From contig RPFO01001034.1 in assembly GCA_009746045.1 (NCBI GenBank), positions 466,001 through 530,000 on the forward strand: a DNA stretch of 64,000 nucleotides, given 5' to 3'. Positions within the stretch are counted from its first letter, which is position 1. Every line of letters starts with the position of its first letter. The notes under the pieces were generated by a model. That model did no database searches. It was given only the letters and a program-made list of their open reading frames with translations, and was not told where the DNA came from. Shown piece by piece: positions 22,421 through 34,600 of the stretch. A program made the translations under genes and the position numbers. Source of the DNA: Mesostigma viride. Lineage: Eukaryota > Streptophyta > Mesostigmatophyceae > Mesostigmatales > Mesostigmataceae.

Positions 22421-24900
22421 GGGGTCCGGACGGACCTGCCCCCCCCAAAATTGAATACACATGTTTTGCACTCAATACCCATGCTGGCAATGCAAATGAT
22501 GATGGGGGACCATAAATATGACCCTTGGGCATGCATCCCACTACTTGTTGAGTTCAAGGCCCATCACAATACATGTGCATGGGTCTTATTGCACCCACAG
22601 TTTGCCGGATCGTTAGCCTGTCCTTTTAGCTAGCCGCGCCCGATTGCAGCTGTGGCATGCCTTTGGCATGAAGGAGACTGGGGGTCTCTGCCCTTTCTCC
22701 TGTAGTGCACACACAGGGATTAAAAGCACTTCGGTGCTCCGTGACTCCCCAACGGGAGCACGAGTTTAATTAATTAATTAATTAATACATGTGCAGGGAG
22801 CTAAATCTGGCAACGACACGTCCTACAAGCACGGATTGCCTAGGACAACCCCCCCCCACTTGTGTACCAAACACCATATTTTGACCAAATCCCCACCCAG
22901 ACCAAAGAGTGGAGCTAATTTGCAGCACCAAAATCGCACGTCTGGGCATACTTATGCAGTTTACCGAAAAATACGTCTTTTTTGTGACTAAAAAAAAAAA
23001 ATCAAATCAAATACGCATGGGTTGGGCCCAGGGAGATAAAATTAACTTCCACAGGGTGGGAATATCAATGGCACCAATTTTCAGCTCATTCTTACCACGT
23101 ATGTGAACAGTTATGTTCTTTTGTATGAAAAAAAAATGCACGAAAATACGGTTTTATGCCAAATGGCTGCACCAATCACAACCTTGCCCACCACCAAGTG
23201 GGGCAAACAAGGTGCCAGCAAGTTATTTATCATGCAAACTATCTTGGAATGAAAATTCAGGTCATTCTGAGCTAGACTGATGGCATAAACTAGTGTCCTC
23301 AACTGCCACCCCTCAACCCTAGTATAGACTGGCATGAGCTCAAACATAACCCTTTTCATCACCTGCCCACCACAAATCATCAGAATCCTAACATAGACGG
23401 CTGCCAATTGAGTTATACAAACAGCCACCAAATGCAGGATCAAGCTGAGCATGAGCCTTGAGTACTAGAGAGGTCATTCATAGCATGCAGCACCACACTA
23501 TGGTAGCATAGTTGGCAATCTTCATTGGTAATAACAGAAATGTTTAGAGGCCCAAGCAACGTTCAATAGCAACAGAAACATGTGGGATTAGATGGGTGAC
23601 TCGTACATGCTAGCCACAACCCACACCTCACCATGGTTGTAAACCATGCTCAACAATAAGGTGCATAAACAGCATGCTCATATACACGTGCTATGCTGAC
23701 TTAGAGTAGAGGATGATGCCTCAATCAAGTGAATCAACCAGCAATAATAACACAATGTTCTAACCCTGCAGGTTCACATCACCCCGTTCAAAAACCAACC
23801 AACAAAACAGAACTGTAAGCGCAAACACGAAATACAGCAAAGCCATAAGAGAAATGGCTTGCAGCCATCCTCATAAGCATGGCTAGCATCCTTGAGAGCA
23901 CATTGATTGTGATGCATAGTGGCTGTGATCCACAAATCTAAAGAGAACACACACGTAAGCATAGCTTACACATATACAAAGCATGGCCAGCAAGAGAAGT
24001 ATAGCCACCTTGTTTCCCAGCACGTTGAGACGCACGGTTCATATGCTCGCCAGCTTGTTGCATGCCGCCCTCGAGGCATGCCGGGGTACGTGTTGAATAT
24101 GCAATATAAGCACTCTGCCATCCAAATCCTTCCATATATCATTACATTAACGTAGCAGCTTACCTTGATATTACCCAATCCTAGACAGGATTTCAGAGCT
24201 TGCCACGCATAACGTAAGCGAATCGGTTGAAAGCTGCCGGAAAACTAGAGACGTGCATGCAGCAAGCGGCGAACAAAACAACGCACCCTTCCAGGAAACC
24301 GTGCTGAAAGCTTAGAATAAAGGGATTTCTAAACGCAATAGACTTCGGGGGTAACCACTGGATAATAGACGTACAATGGCATGCTATCTTTCCTGACAAG
24401 GCGCGCAAGAAATGCCAGCCACCCATGGACGGGTTGACAGCGCATAAAGCAGGACCTGGCGTTTTCTTTCCGAAAATGACGAGGAAAAGTAATAAAATAA
24501 AAGGTTCTTTAACATTTTCAATCTCCCCGTTAATGAACGTTGCTTTCTGCATCGATAGGGACTAAGAACCTTTGTAATTATCGCTGTAGGCATGTATTGC
24601 TGCTTATTCGTTGCGGCAAGATTTCCGGGCCAGACCCCCTCGCAAACGCGGATGAAAAATGGCATCGATCTCGTCAATAATGCATCTTCGGCTACGCAAG
24701 ATCATGATGAAACTTTGATTTGACGCATCTGCATAATTTTCTGCGGTCTCAGTATTGCCATATTACTGCATTTATTACCTAACGCACGTCGCCATGGCCA
24801 ACTTGGCGCAAGGGTTACGCGCATCGTGCACCACAATTTCACGTGCCGGGTACCGGCGCGAATTTTTTGGCGCGAACTAATTCCGGTCCGTCCAGGCCCC
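22421..24900. mobile_element. non-autonomous TIR DNA transposon with TTAA flanks, copy 1
   Basis: TTAA flanks the element at 22417-22420 and 24901-24904. Ends are GGGGTCCGGACGGACC and, reverse complemented, GGGGCCTGGACGGACC (14 of 16 match). TTAA target use is typical of piggyBac and Kolobok families. The second copy at 41522 shares about 60 bases near the left end (GGACCATAAA, GGGCATGCAT, CACTACTTGTTG) and about 120 bases at the right end (GCACGTCGCCATGGCCA, GTGCACCAC, GGCGCGAA). No transposase frame is recognised. It contains a SINE-like insertion at 22580-22783. Confidence 0.75.
22580..22783 (+). mobile_element. 204-bp SINE-like retroposon with 12-bp TSD
   Basis: AATACATGTGCA occurs at 22568-22579 and 22784-22795 as a perfect target-site duplication. 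The element starts TGGGTCTTATTGCACCCACA and ends with the stem-loop at 22740-22762 (the same as LINE family 2) and TTTAATTAATTAATTAATT. The head shows no tRNA A or B box, so its origin is unknown. Copies are at 60109 and 60336. Confidence 0.88.
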
Positions 24901-24904
24901 TTAA

Positions 24905-26560
24905 CCACGTATGCCAAAACATCATTTATACTGTAGCGACGCGAACTAGTAATGGCTGCCCAGCTAGATATGAGACAAAGAGTTTCATACATGAGCAGTT
25001 TTGGGACTTGACCTACAGAGCATGCCGTGGTAGGTGCAAGCCATTGATCAGTGCAGGTGAACTGCCACCAGATACGGGCGGCGCCGGCTGCTAAAAACAA
25101 TAAACGTGACGGAGCATAGTCTACGTCGCGTTCATGGTCTACGATAGGCAAACGATGCAAGAGTTCAACAAGAGCTTCAGTGAAATCAGTACAAAAGAAA
25201 CATGCTTCGGATTGTGAGAAAGTAATAGAAGACAAAAGACTCCCACTGGTATTTTTAGGCAGCCAACTTGTGTACGTTGGCGGAGACTGTGTATCTTTTG
25301 CTGAGTTTATTGAGATAAAGACAAGGACCGTTTGTCTGTCATATCATATTCATTGATTTGTGGTATGCATGCCCCGCTGTCTTACATTACCAGAGTGCCA
25401 TATTTGATATGTCACAAAGCCAACAGCTAATCTGCCACCCGATGTCATTCGAATCCCCGCTCCCGCTCCCGCTCAACACAGCACATGATTGCTTTAGTTG
25501 TCTCACTTCATATCCATGAGGCAACACGGCATATCAAGGAGACAACACGGCATATACTTGTCTCACTCAACATGATAGTACAACTGTGCCTGCTGGTTGC
25601 CTCACTTGGTCCCTTGATGAGCAGGCATGTGCAAACAACGTCATCCTAAACTGCACTAGTCCGCAATCTTATTGGAGAAGTGACCCCAGCTGTCACCCTC
25701 ACAAAGGTTCGTGGCCCTCCGGTCTGGCATCCGCAGAAAAGAAAGATACAGGTGCAGGGCACGGCTTGCATGCACACCATAAGAGTAGCTGTCCATGATG
25801 ACATCGGTACAAGGCCAGAGAGAGGCCTGTCTGGCGACAGCATACAGCCGGAGAGATCGGTAAAAAGTTGCAACAGCAACAAGTCAAACAAATCCCCCAC
25901 TCATCTCAACTTGCGAAGCAGAGGTCATTATTTCATCTTGCGGAAATAGCAAGAAATCGCATGCTCTGTGTAGTCAATCAAGGCCTCGTCCTAGGCCGCA
26001 AGTGAACAACCAATGACAAGCTTGGGACGACACCAGGAGCTATTCTAAGCCAACGTGGTACCTAATTACCATGCACAATGATGGCTTCACACGGACGCCA
26101 CTCCATCATCGTGCAAGGCTATGCTTCTGCTTGTCCCGCAGCACGCTTGCCAGTGGCCATTGCCTGCCGGGCGGGGAACCAGCCCGCCCACAAGGGGCAA
26201 TAAGGCATCCGACCGCCAGTGCCACTCGTGCGACCTCTCCAGGTCCACAAGGCAGGAGAACCCCTTTTAAATTCTGTTGGTCTAGCACGCAGGCAACACC
26301 TAGAATGCAAGGGTTCAGGACTGTTGCCCGGAGCTTCTTAGCAAAATGTTGGAGAACGGGACTCGGCTTAGGTCGAATGCCAGCCAAGCCTCTTGACACC
26401 CGCTGCTGCCACGTGGACCTTTTGCCTGCTCAGCCGGACCAGCGTCGGGCAGTCGAAAGTTGCTCACGTGGCATCCCCGGAAGGCACTAGGCAGACATCA
26501 ATGTTGCACTCCTCAACAAGAACTTGGCCACCTGTGCTCACGTTGGCTGCGCCTTGCTTC
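24905..26560. other. no gene recognised; downstream flank of PFDN2
   Basis: A 177-residue minus frame at 24702-25235 overlaps the end of the TIR element and resembles nothing known. At 25497-25575 GTTGTCTCAC and its inverse GGAGACAACACGGCATAT alternate, a small cluster of the motif also seen at the left edge. The part near 26100-26560 may be PFDN2 3' UTR. Confidence 0.4.
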
Positions 26561-26959
26561 TTACACAAGGACGCCCTGCTGCTGCGTTTTCTCGGCCTTC
26601 TGGCCATCGTTCTGCTGGCCTTCTCCCCTCACCCGGATTTTGTATTTGGACTGGAAGTCCGACAGTTCCTTTTTCTTCAACTCCAACTGTTCCCCGTACT
26701 TCTTCAGCACCTCTTCAATACGGTTCATGTTCTCGGTCACGGCGGGCAGGACCTCTCCCACTGTTCGCTCGACCAGTACGGCGCCGATAAGGCGATAGCA
26801 CTTTCGTTCCTTCTCCATCGGCCCCATGGCTGCAACCACGAGCTTATGTTCGTTGAACTGCGCGTCCAGGGTGTTCATTTTCGTCCAAAGCTGATTGAGC
26901 TCCGTTCGCAGCTGGGTGAACTTGGCAACGATGGCATCGGAATTCTCGGGCTCCGACAT
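26561..26959 (-). CDS. PFDN2: prefoldin subunit 2, complete and intronless
   Basis: A beta-type subunit of the hexameric cytosolic prefoldin co-chaperone, which passes unfolded actin and tubulin to the CCT/TRiC chaperonin. The 132-residue frame has an N-terminal helix (ENSDAIVAKFTQLRTELNQL), the central beta-hairpin with the family-diagnostic KCYRLIGAVLVERTVGEVLP, and a C-terminal helix (NRIEEVLKKYGEQLELKKKE) that would form the coiled coil. It ends with a short acidic/polar tail, close to the 110-155 residues usual for the family. ATG 26959 was chosen: the frame is open only four codons further, without another ATG. The gene is unusual here in having no intron; a retrocopy is possible but no poly-A tract or TSD is seen and the frame is intact. 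Confidence 0.93.
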   Translation of the reverse strand: MSEPENSDAIVAKFTQLRTELNQLWTKMNTLDAQFNEHKLVVAAMGPMEKERKCYRLIGAVLVERTVGEVLPAVTENMNRIEEVLKKYGEQLELKKKELSDFQSKYKIRVRGEGQQNDGQKAEKTQQQGVLV

Positions 26960-29570
26960 CTTCAAATACAATCAAAGCAACGGCCTAAGCGCTGCCGTGC
27001 ATGTAACGCTGGTTGATGAGGTCGGCGACTGGTGCACGTGGAGCGGGTAGCCCACCGAACTAACCCAGCAGTGCGTGCATAAGTTGATCACCTGTACTGC
27101 GGCCTAAAAGGCTGTTGCGATGCAGGCCTGGGTGACTTGAAATCCTAGACCATTTACGTTAACAAAAGAAATTGTCCGCCCATCAATTTGATGAAAAAAT
27201 GCTAGTGTACACGTATTGCACTGCGTTCGTTTTGTACAGTATACATACGTACGTTAAATGTTCATGGCATTGGCATGAGGCATCGCGCCACAAAAGCGGC
27301 ACTGCGGGGTATAACCATTCGGGGCACCAGCAGGGGGTATCTAAGGGCCCTTCAGGTGGCCTGTAGCTCTAGGCGATACTGTACTGTAGTTTCTACTGTA
27401 CAGTATAGGCCGACTCTCGATCACGTGACACTATAATTGCCAGAGATAGTTAGTTTTCCGGTGAGATAGTTAGTTCATTGGCGTTACTGCAACCCGAAAC
27501 TCCGCAACTGCCAACCATTATCTATTTGGGTGAGTACATTGGGTTGTACACTCCCAAGAATCCGTTCGGGAATCCATAATCGGTCAAAGGCGCGCCAATA
27601 ATTGGCCGGTGCTATGCAGTTTAGACAGTTACTGGGTTACTGATGCTGTCATCATTAGGTAATCAAGCCACTGCGGAAGGCTCTGCTGACAGGCAGCTGC
27701 CCGGGAGGGCTATGAAATCCGTACTGGCCCCGCTGACTTCTCGGTGAACGGCCAGCCTCGCACAGGGGTTGTAGCTAGTAAGCGTAATCAATGACCGCTC
27801 ACCTGGCATTTTAGATCGCGTTGTCGGAAGGAAGCCAACTGCCAAGTCGGGCACATTTCAGCCCAACACCAATTTGGGGATAGATTGCCACGGAGCTATG
27901 GCTGCCTTCACCGCAACGAAAACCATGGGCCAAGCGGCACGCCAGAGCGTTTCTGGGCAGGAAAATCAGAAATTATCACTCCATTTAATGGAATGAGTGT
28001 TAAGGCGGTGATCGGGCCGCTTTTTTTTGACTCGCTGATTATCTTAATTTAGACAAATATCCCAAGTCAAATCTGGGCTAAAGTATTTTTAAACTGAAGG
28101 ACTTTATTGGAACTAAAGCCTGATAGCTGGGGATAGTATGTTATATTATAATATGTATATGGGGGGGCACTTGACAGCATGTTAAGCGTCATCTGCAACA
28201 TGTGGACGTGGGTGGCGCGGCAGTAATTTTATTTCCCCCATCTGCCTCAGGGAAATAGTGGAGTGTTTCTACTCTACACGTACTTAGCGCGGACGTATCG
28301 CGCCCGTCGTCTTATTTTGTAGTATATTTCACGAAGGTCGCGGAAGTCTGCAGGGCTGATTGCTGCAATTGCGAGGCTCTACGTGAATGCAGCCGGTAAG
28401 TACGAACTCAGGGAGGCGGGAGGCGGCTGATACTATCGCTTTTCCCATTGGTGTGCATCCTCACAAAGTGGCTTTCCGTCGCGGCCACTTTTCGCTCCAC
28501 CTCCCGCTAACCTTACTGCCTTTCATTCTCTTGCTACCCCAGACTAATGTGGAAATGTTTTGAACAGTTGTAGGCCTGGCTTAGCACCCCCCAAAAAAAC
28601 GTTCCGGTCAGGTAGCTACCGTATTCCCTGGGAATCGCAATCCCCAGATATACCGAATTTGGGCAGCCCACATATGATACCTGTTTTGCTTCTGGATAAA
28701 TTTGAAGTTGAGGCCAGCCATCACCACCTATCTGATCTGGCTCGTGGTACTTAGAGACTAGCTTACGGTTTGGAGCAATTTGATTCGACGGTCACGAATC
28801 TCAGCGGAGCTCTGCCATGGGCGGCCCTGACGTTTGAGGGGGGGATGAGCCACGTGTTGTTGCCATTAGCAGCGCTAGGTTTTGGCAGCATGGCTTCCCC
28901 AGACAGTTTGCCCCCTGGCTTCAGGGTGAGGGAGACTCTGCTTTTCATAGTTTTAAAAACTTTTCAGCTTGAAACTTGAAGGACCATTTTGAGAGGTGGT
29001 CTCTTCATGTCACAAGGTGTTACGTGGCGCATCATCTATACCACCCCTTCTTCTGTACCCAGTATAATTGGTCTTCTAATGCCGTGGTTTCACCGACACA
29101 CGCCCTCTCCTTCTACTCTCCCTCCTGCTTTGACTCCTCTCTCTGTGGCACCCCCTTCCTTCCCACCCCCACCCCCACCCCCACCCTCTTCCAACCATAT
29201 CTCTCTTCCCCGCCCCCCCCCTCCCCCCTTCTCTTTTCGTGTGCATGGCGGGGCATGCGCAGGGGTGTGGATTTGGTGGCTGCACCCCTGGGCATTGCGT
29301 GACAGATGCGTGTAGAGAATGGGAGGGTCCTGGTCTCCAACCAGTGCTGCACATTTCGCCCCGTCGACTACATTCAAGGTCGCCACCGGCTTCTAGATGA
29401 GGTGCGTTCATGCCATATCTCCTGCCGATGCTGCAAACGTCGCCCCGTCGACTATTTTCAAGGTTGCCACCGGTTGGTACATGAGGTGCCGCCTAGTAAA
29501 TGAGGTGAGTGCAGGCCACCTGATCCTCTGTGGTTTTTGGCAAATGCTGAATTTTTAATTGGCTCATTCT
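26960..29570. other. intergenic; one strong hairpin and a duplicated 97-bp spaced block
   Basis: 27377-27405 is an inverted repeat with a 13-bp stem (one mismatch) around a TTT loop. At about 29349-29402 and 29446-29500 two copies of a block reading RPVDYIQGRHRLLDEV and RPVDYFQGCHRLVHEV both end in GAGGTG. They could be parts of an unrecognised exon. Other frames are not convincing. Confidence 0.45.
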
Positions 29571-29571
29571 G

Positions 29572-30005
29572 AATGCCAGTGTCTCTAGTTGTGTGCGGCG
29601 GTGTGTGCCGAATGCCAGTGTCTCTAGTTGTGTGTGGCGGTGTGTGCCGAATGCCAGTGTCTCTAGTTGTGTGCGGCGGTGTGTGCCGAATGCCAGTGTC
29701 TCTAGTTGTGTGTGGCGGTGTGTGCCGAATGCCAGTGTCTCTAGTTGTGTGTGGCGGTGTGTGCCGAATGCCAGTGTCTCTAGTTGTGTGTGGCGGTGTG
29801 TGCCGAATGCCAGTGTCTCTAGTTGTGTGTGGCGGTGTGTGCCGAATGCCAGTGTCTCTAGTTGTGTGTGGCGGTGTGTGCCGAATGCCAGTGTCTCTAG
29901 TTGTGTGTGGCGGTGTGTGCCGAATGCCAGTGTCTCTAGTTGTGTGTGGCGGTGTGTGCCGAATGCCAGTGTCTCTAGTTGTGTGTGGCGGTGTGTGCCG
30001 CACAG
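29572..30005. repeat. 39-bp minisatellite, 11 copies
   Basis: The unit starts TGCCAGTGTCTCTAGTTGTG and has only one or two variable bases (TGTGCGG versus TGTGTGG). Because 39 is divisible by 3, it stays open in two plus frames and one minus frame as 13-residue periodic peptides. No other coding sign is present. Confidence 0.95.
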
Positions 30006-30319
30006 TGTTTACCAGTCGCATGCTCTTGTGGAGTTGGCCTGCTGGCAGTGCTAGGTAACATTTTCACCATCGTGCCTTTGCTTCCGGTCGCAGGGGTGTG
30101 ATCGCAAAGTAATTCCTTCTTGTCAAAGTATTCCTTCTTTTCAAATATGCTTGTTGCCGGTTAGGTGCTACAACGCTAGCAGGGATTTAGGGGTAGCTGT
30201 GCAGATGTTTGGGTGTGGGGGAGGGTCCGGAGGGAGGGCTGGCTTCCTTTCCCCACTGGTTAGCCTTTGCCAAGTGGGCATTGGCAGCAGTGTGATAACT
30301 GCAGCTGCACCTGATCATC

Positions 30320-30321
30320 AG

Positions 30322-30368
<47 letters not shown>

Positions 30369-30370
30369 CG

Positions 30371-30407
<37 letters not shown>

Positions 30408-30443
30408 GAGCACACACAAACGCGCTCCCACACACACACACGG
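30320..30443. repeat. (CA)n microsatellite with CG-rich interruption
   Basis: CA dinucleotides at 30320-30365, GAGCGCGCGCGCG, then CA again to about 30443. Confidence 0.95.
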
Positions 30444-30713
30444 ACCCATCAACCAACCCAACCAACCCTTAATGTTGAGTAAGCTGCAAGTCCGAGCTGT
30501 ATTTTTGCCACCACAGTCACTGCCGCTTATATCACTGCTTGCTCGCCGTCTGAAGCCTTTTGGTGGCTGCTGCCTCCTATCGCGCTGGATTGCCCTCCTC
30601 CTCTCCTGCTTAATTGCTGCTGTCTCCTGCCCTCTTACGTGGCAGGGCAAGCGACAGCAGGCACATTGCGTCACCCTGTGCACCCACCTGTGCTGTGGAT
30701 ACCAGCATTCCAC

Positions 30714-30870
30714 CTCTCCTTTGTCGCCTCTCCTTGGTCGCCTCTCCTTTGTCGCCTCTCCTTTGTCGCCTCTCCTTTGTCGCCTCTCCTTTGTCGCCTC
30801 TCCTTTGTCGCCTCTCCTTGCGGCCTCGCCTTTGTCGCCTCGCCTTTGTCGCCTCTCGTTGCGGCCTCTC
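30714..30870. repeat. 14-bp minisatellite, about 11 copies
   Basis: The unit CCTCTCCTTTGTCG is repeated, with later variants such as CCTCGCCTTTGTCG and CCTCTCCTTGCGG. Confidence 0.92.
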
Positions 30871-31016
30871 CCTGCGTTGCTTGCTAATATTGTTTTGTGC
30901 TACTGACAAAATCTTTGGGGGGGGGGAAGTAGCAAATACTACAGTACTGTTGGTAATATGCCGGAAGTAATATAATGGAAGCATTGCCGCACGCTTTCGC
31001 TATGCCGAAGCTTTAT

Positions 31017-31200
31017 TGCACCCACAGTTGCGCCCGCACCATGATGCGGAGAGAGCGCTCTGTGGCCTGCCCACTTAGGGCAGTGAGAGAAGCTAGGGCG
31101 CCCTCCCTCCCTCTCGCTGTGTACAGGGGATTGAAGGTTCCTTTATTGGTACTCACGTGACTCAGTCTACGTGATAGTTAATTAAATTATTTATTAATTA
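31017..31200 (+). mobile_element. SINE-like element variant carrying the family 1 LINE tail
   Basis: The head TTATTGCACCCACAG equals that of the 204-bp elements, and GTACAGGGGATTGAAGG parallels their CACACAGGGATTAAAAG. The 3' end instead reads GGTACTCACGTGACTCAGTC then TACGTGATAGTTAATTAA, like the family 1 LINE end (TGCTCACGTGAC, GTCACGTG). No clear TSD is found. Confidence 0.6.
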
Positions 31201-31675
31201 ATTGATTAATTTATTAATTCATTAGTTAATTAGGCGTGAGAGTGTCGTGCAGCAGTGTCCTTTCCTTGCCTGGGAGTTGGGTGTCCCACATCACCCTGTG
31301 CAAGGGCTTGCGCAACTTGTTTATAGTTTATTTAAAAACAATAATAAATTCTTTTTTTTTGTTTCTTTTTTTCCCTCGCTTCTTCTGCCGGAAATCTTTT
31401 GTTTCCTTCTCGGTTTTACAATGGCTTTTGAGTGTTGAGCGTTTTTTATGCCGCCTCACTTCGTGTTGCCTGCCAGCTTGTGTTTTGTTCTAACGCACGC
31501 AATGGCTTTTGCCTCTTGCCGTCATCCGCGTCTTTGTTCATGCGATTTGCTGGTTATGTGTCCTCAGAAATTTGATACTGACGCCAGCCACTTTTCATCG
31601 TAATTAAGCCGTTGGCGCTTCTGTGGAATCATTTACAAGAGGAGACAGCGCGGTCAATTGCTTCGCCAAGTCATC

Positions 31676-34600
31676 ATGAATCCTAGTAATGATGGGTATG
31701 TCTTTTTTTTCTTTTTGAAATTCAACTTTGACATGTTTCATGGTATATGCATAATAGTATGTTCAACTCATCGTGATTTGTGTTTCTTGTGCTCAGCGCA
31801 TCGTGATTTGTGTTTCTTGTGCTCAGCGCATCGTGGATCCTGATGCTGGACACGCCCTTTGTAATATGCACGTCCTTTGTCATGTGCGATATTGATAGGC
31901 TTCATGGCGCAAGCTTCAACCTTGTCAGGGAGCACCAAAACATTTTCTCTGCTCTAGGAAACCTCTTACCCTACCCATACGCCGGCTGCAGCACTACTGG
32001 TAGCCAGCTATCACCCTACCCATACGCCGGCTGCAGCACTACTGGCAGCCAGCCATCACCCGACCCATACGCCGGCTGCAGCACTACTGGCAGCCAGCTA
32101 TCACCCCACCCATACGCCGGCTGCAGCACTAGTGGCAGCCAGCTATCACCCCACCCATACGCCGGCTGCAGCACTAGTGGCAGCCAGCTATCACCCCACC
32201 CATACGCCGGCTGAATTTTTTGCTGCAGCCAGCAATCAGTTTCCACTTGTATCGTCCGTTTCTACTTGCCATGCCTCTTTCGTACCTTTCTCATCCTCAC
32301 CAATGCTATTATTTGTGCTTACATACCTCTTTCGTACCTTTCTCATCCTTACCCATGCTATTATTTGTGCTTGCATACCTCTTTCGTACCTTTCTCATCC
32401 TTCAGGTAAGGATGAATGAAAAAAAAAATAGCATGATGATGCTATTCTTTGTGCTTACATACCTCTCCATTCGATATCCTGTATGGGTGAATCCTCACAG
32501 AGCGGTGCCGTCGGTGGTGACGGGTAACCCCGTTTTGGGGTCCAATGTAGGCCCCCCGGGCAGCTCGCCGCTCAACCTAGGCCCCCTCGCGGTGCCGTTG
32601 GACAGAAACTCCACCTCTGTCTCCGACAGCACAACGCTCGGGACACCTGCCGTGTGGTCCCTGAGCCCTCCCCAGTCGGACCTGCGGGGTTTCCCCGACG
32701 GGGCGGCGCCTGCGTCCGCGATCTTGTACCCACCTGCGACGAGCCGGATGGTGGCGAATGACAGGATGTTGTTCGGACAGATCCCGGCGCCCACGTACGT
32801 TTGTGGTGGTTGCCTGTCTATACGTGTGTGTAGTTGTGTGAGATTGAAACTTGGCCATGTGAGAAACTATTGCTTAGTCATGGTTGCGTTGCGAAGCTGC
32901 AGAGCATGGAACCCACTGGTCACTATATCTGTTGGGCGGTTGCCTTGCAAATCCATGGCATGGAACCCACTGGTCACCATACTGGTCACTATATCTGTTG
33001 GGTGGTTGCCTTGCGAAGCCATGGCATGGAACCCACTGGTCACTATATCTGTTGGGCGGTTGCCTTGCGAAGAGGCACGCTGTTGCGTGTGCGTGCACCT
33101 GTACAAGCGAGGGGTATCCCTTTCGCTCGTGCCGGTCGCTTGGGAGTTGGGAGGACCCAGAATGAATTGGCAGTACCAATCCTGTATACCGTAACTCTCT
33201 TGGTTGTGCCCTACTCACAACATGGTAATTCTGTATACCGAAACTATCTTGGTTGTGCCCTACTCACAACATGGTAATTCTGTAACAGTACCAATCCTGT
33301 ATACCGTAACTATCTTGTATGTGCCCTACTCACAACATGGTAATTCTGTAACTACTGACCGTGCACGCTTAGGTAATGAAGCACATAGCCATGGGTTCAA
33401 TTGTTTGCTCTTTTTTACATGAATGTTTTAAGCTTGTGCTGTGCATGTTTGTTCTGTTTGTTTCTATACCATACGCACCATGCCCCCTCCACGAGCAGAT
33501 GCCTGTACCAACCATGCCCCCTCCGTGAGCAGATGCCCTTGCTGCTGGCATCCTGTACACATGCACGCGTCCTCTGTCGGGTCCTGCCCTTGCTGCTGGC
33601 ATCCTGTACACATGCACGCGTCCTCTGTCGGGTCCTGCCCTTGCTGCTGGCATCCTGTACACATGCACGCGTCCTCTATCGGGTCCTGCTAATCAATAGA
33701 GGGTGCCCTGTGCCCTATGTTATCCGCAGAACACACCTATTTCAGCAGGCATGTACTCATCTATGGGCATATTCTGTTCCTGCTACAGGCATTATACGAG
33801 CACATGCCCCATGCTATACGCGGAGCATGCCTATCTTAACACACTATGTTCTGTGTGCTATTCCTTTTTGTTGGTATTCCTGACTCGTTCCTCGTGCAGG
33901 TGCCCCATGCTATACGCGGAGCATGCCCAGAACGGCCGCCGCGTGGCCGTGGAAGCGCTGCCCTTTGAGTACTTGGATCTTGTAGTAGAGAACCATATAG
34001 TGACCTCCTTTGTAACCGTCAAGGCCGCCTGGCGCTACGGCGCCCACATCGGCGCGGGGCAGGAGGGATACCTGGGCAACACCCTGCTCGCGGTTCCGTT
34101 CCAAAAGGCAAGCTTTTGTTCCCCTTCAGCTTGGGTGGCTGTGTGTGTGCCTCAGTGGATGCCTTGGCATTTCCACCAGGTCGGCGCCCACCGTTTGCTT
34201 GGGTGGCCTGGTGTGTGCCTCTGTGGATGCCTTTTTCCACAAGGTCTCCTGCTTGGCTGCGGGTGCCTCTGCATCTCTGCCGAATGGCTGGCACTTTGCT
34301 TTCTTGCCCTCTCAGCGTCAGCTGCTGCCACTGCCACCACCAGCCCTGCCCTTGTCTGGAACATTCGTGGCAATAGATTGGTGGCAATAGATTGGTGGCA
34401 ATAGATTGGTGGCAGTAGATTGGTGGCAATAGATTGGTGGCAATAGATTGGTGGCAATAGATTGGGGGCAATAGATTGGTGGCAATAGATTGTGGCAATA
34501 CGTGAATGGCATATTTTCACCCATGCTGCCATCGCCACCACCACACAAGGACAGTGGCACATCCTGTGCCATTGCTAAGGCAACTGCCTCCTACACAGTG

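Noticed and set aside
24702-25235. 177-residue minus-strand gene
   Set aside because: It overlaps the end of a TIR transposon, has no recognisable motif, and no clear start context.
29458-30058. Repeat proteins of 13-residue units on both strands
   Set aside because: A 39-bp minisatellite is automatically open in several frames; both strands look equally 'coding' and no flanking domain exists.
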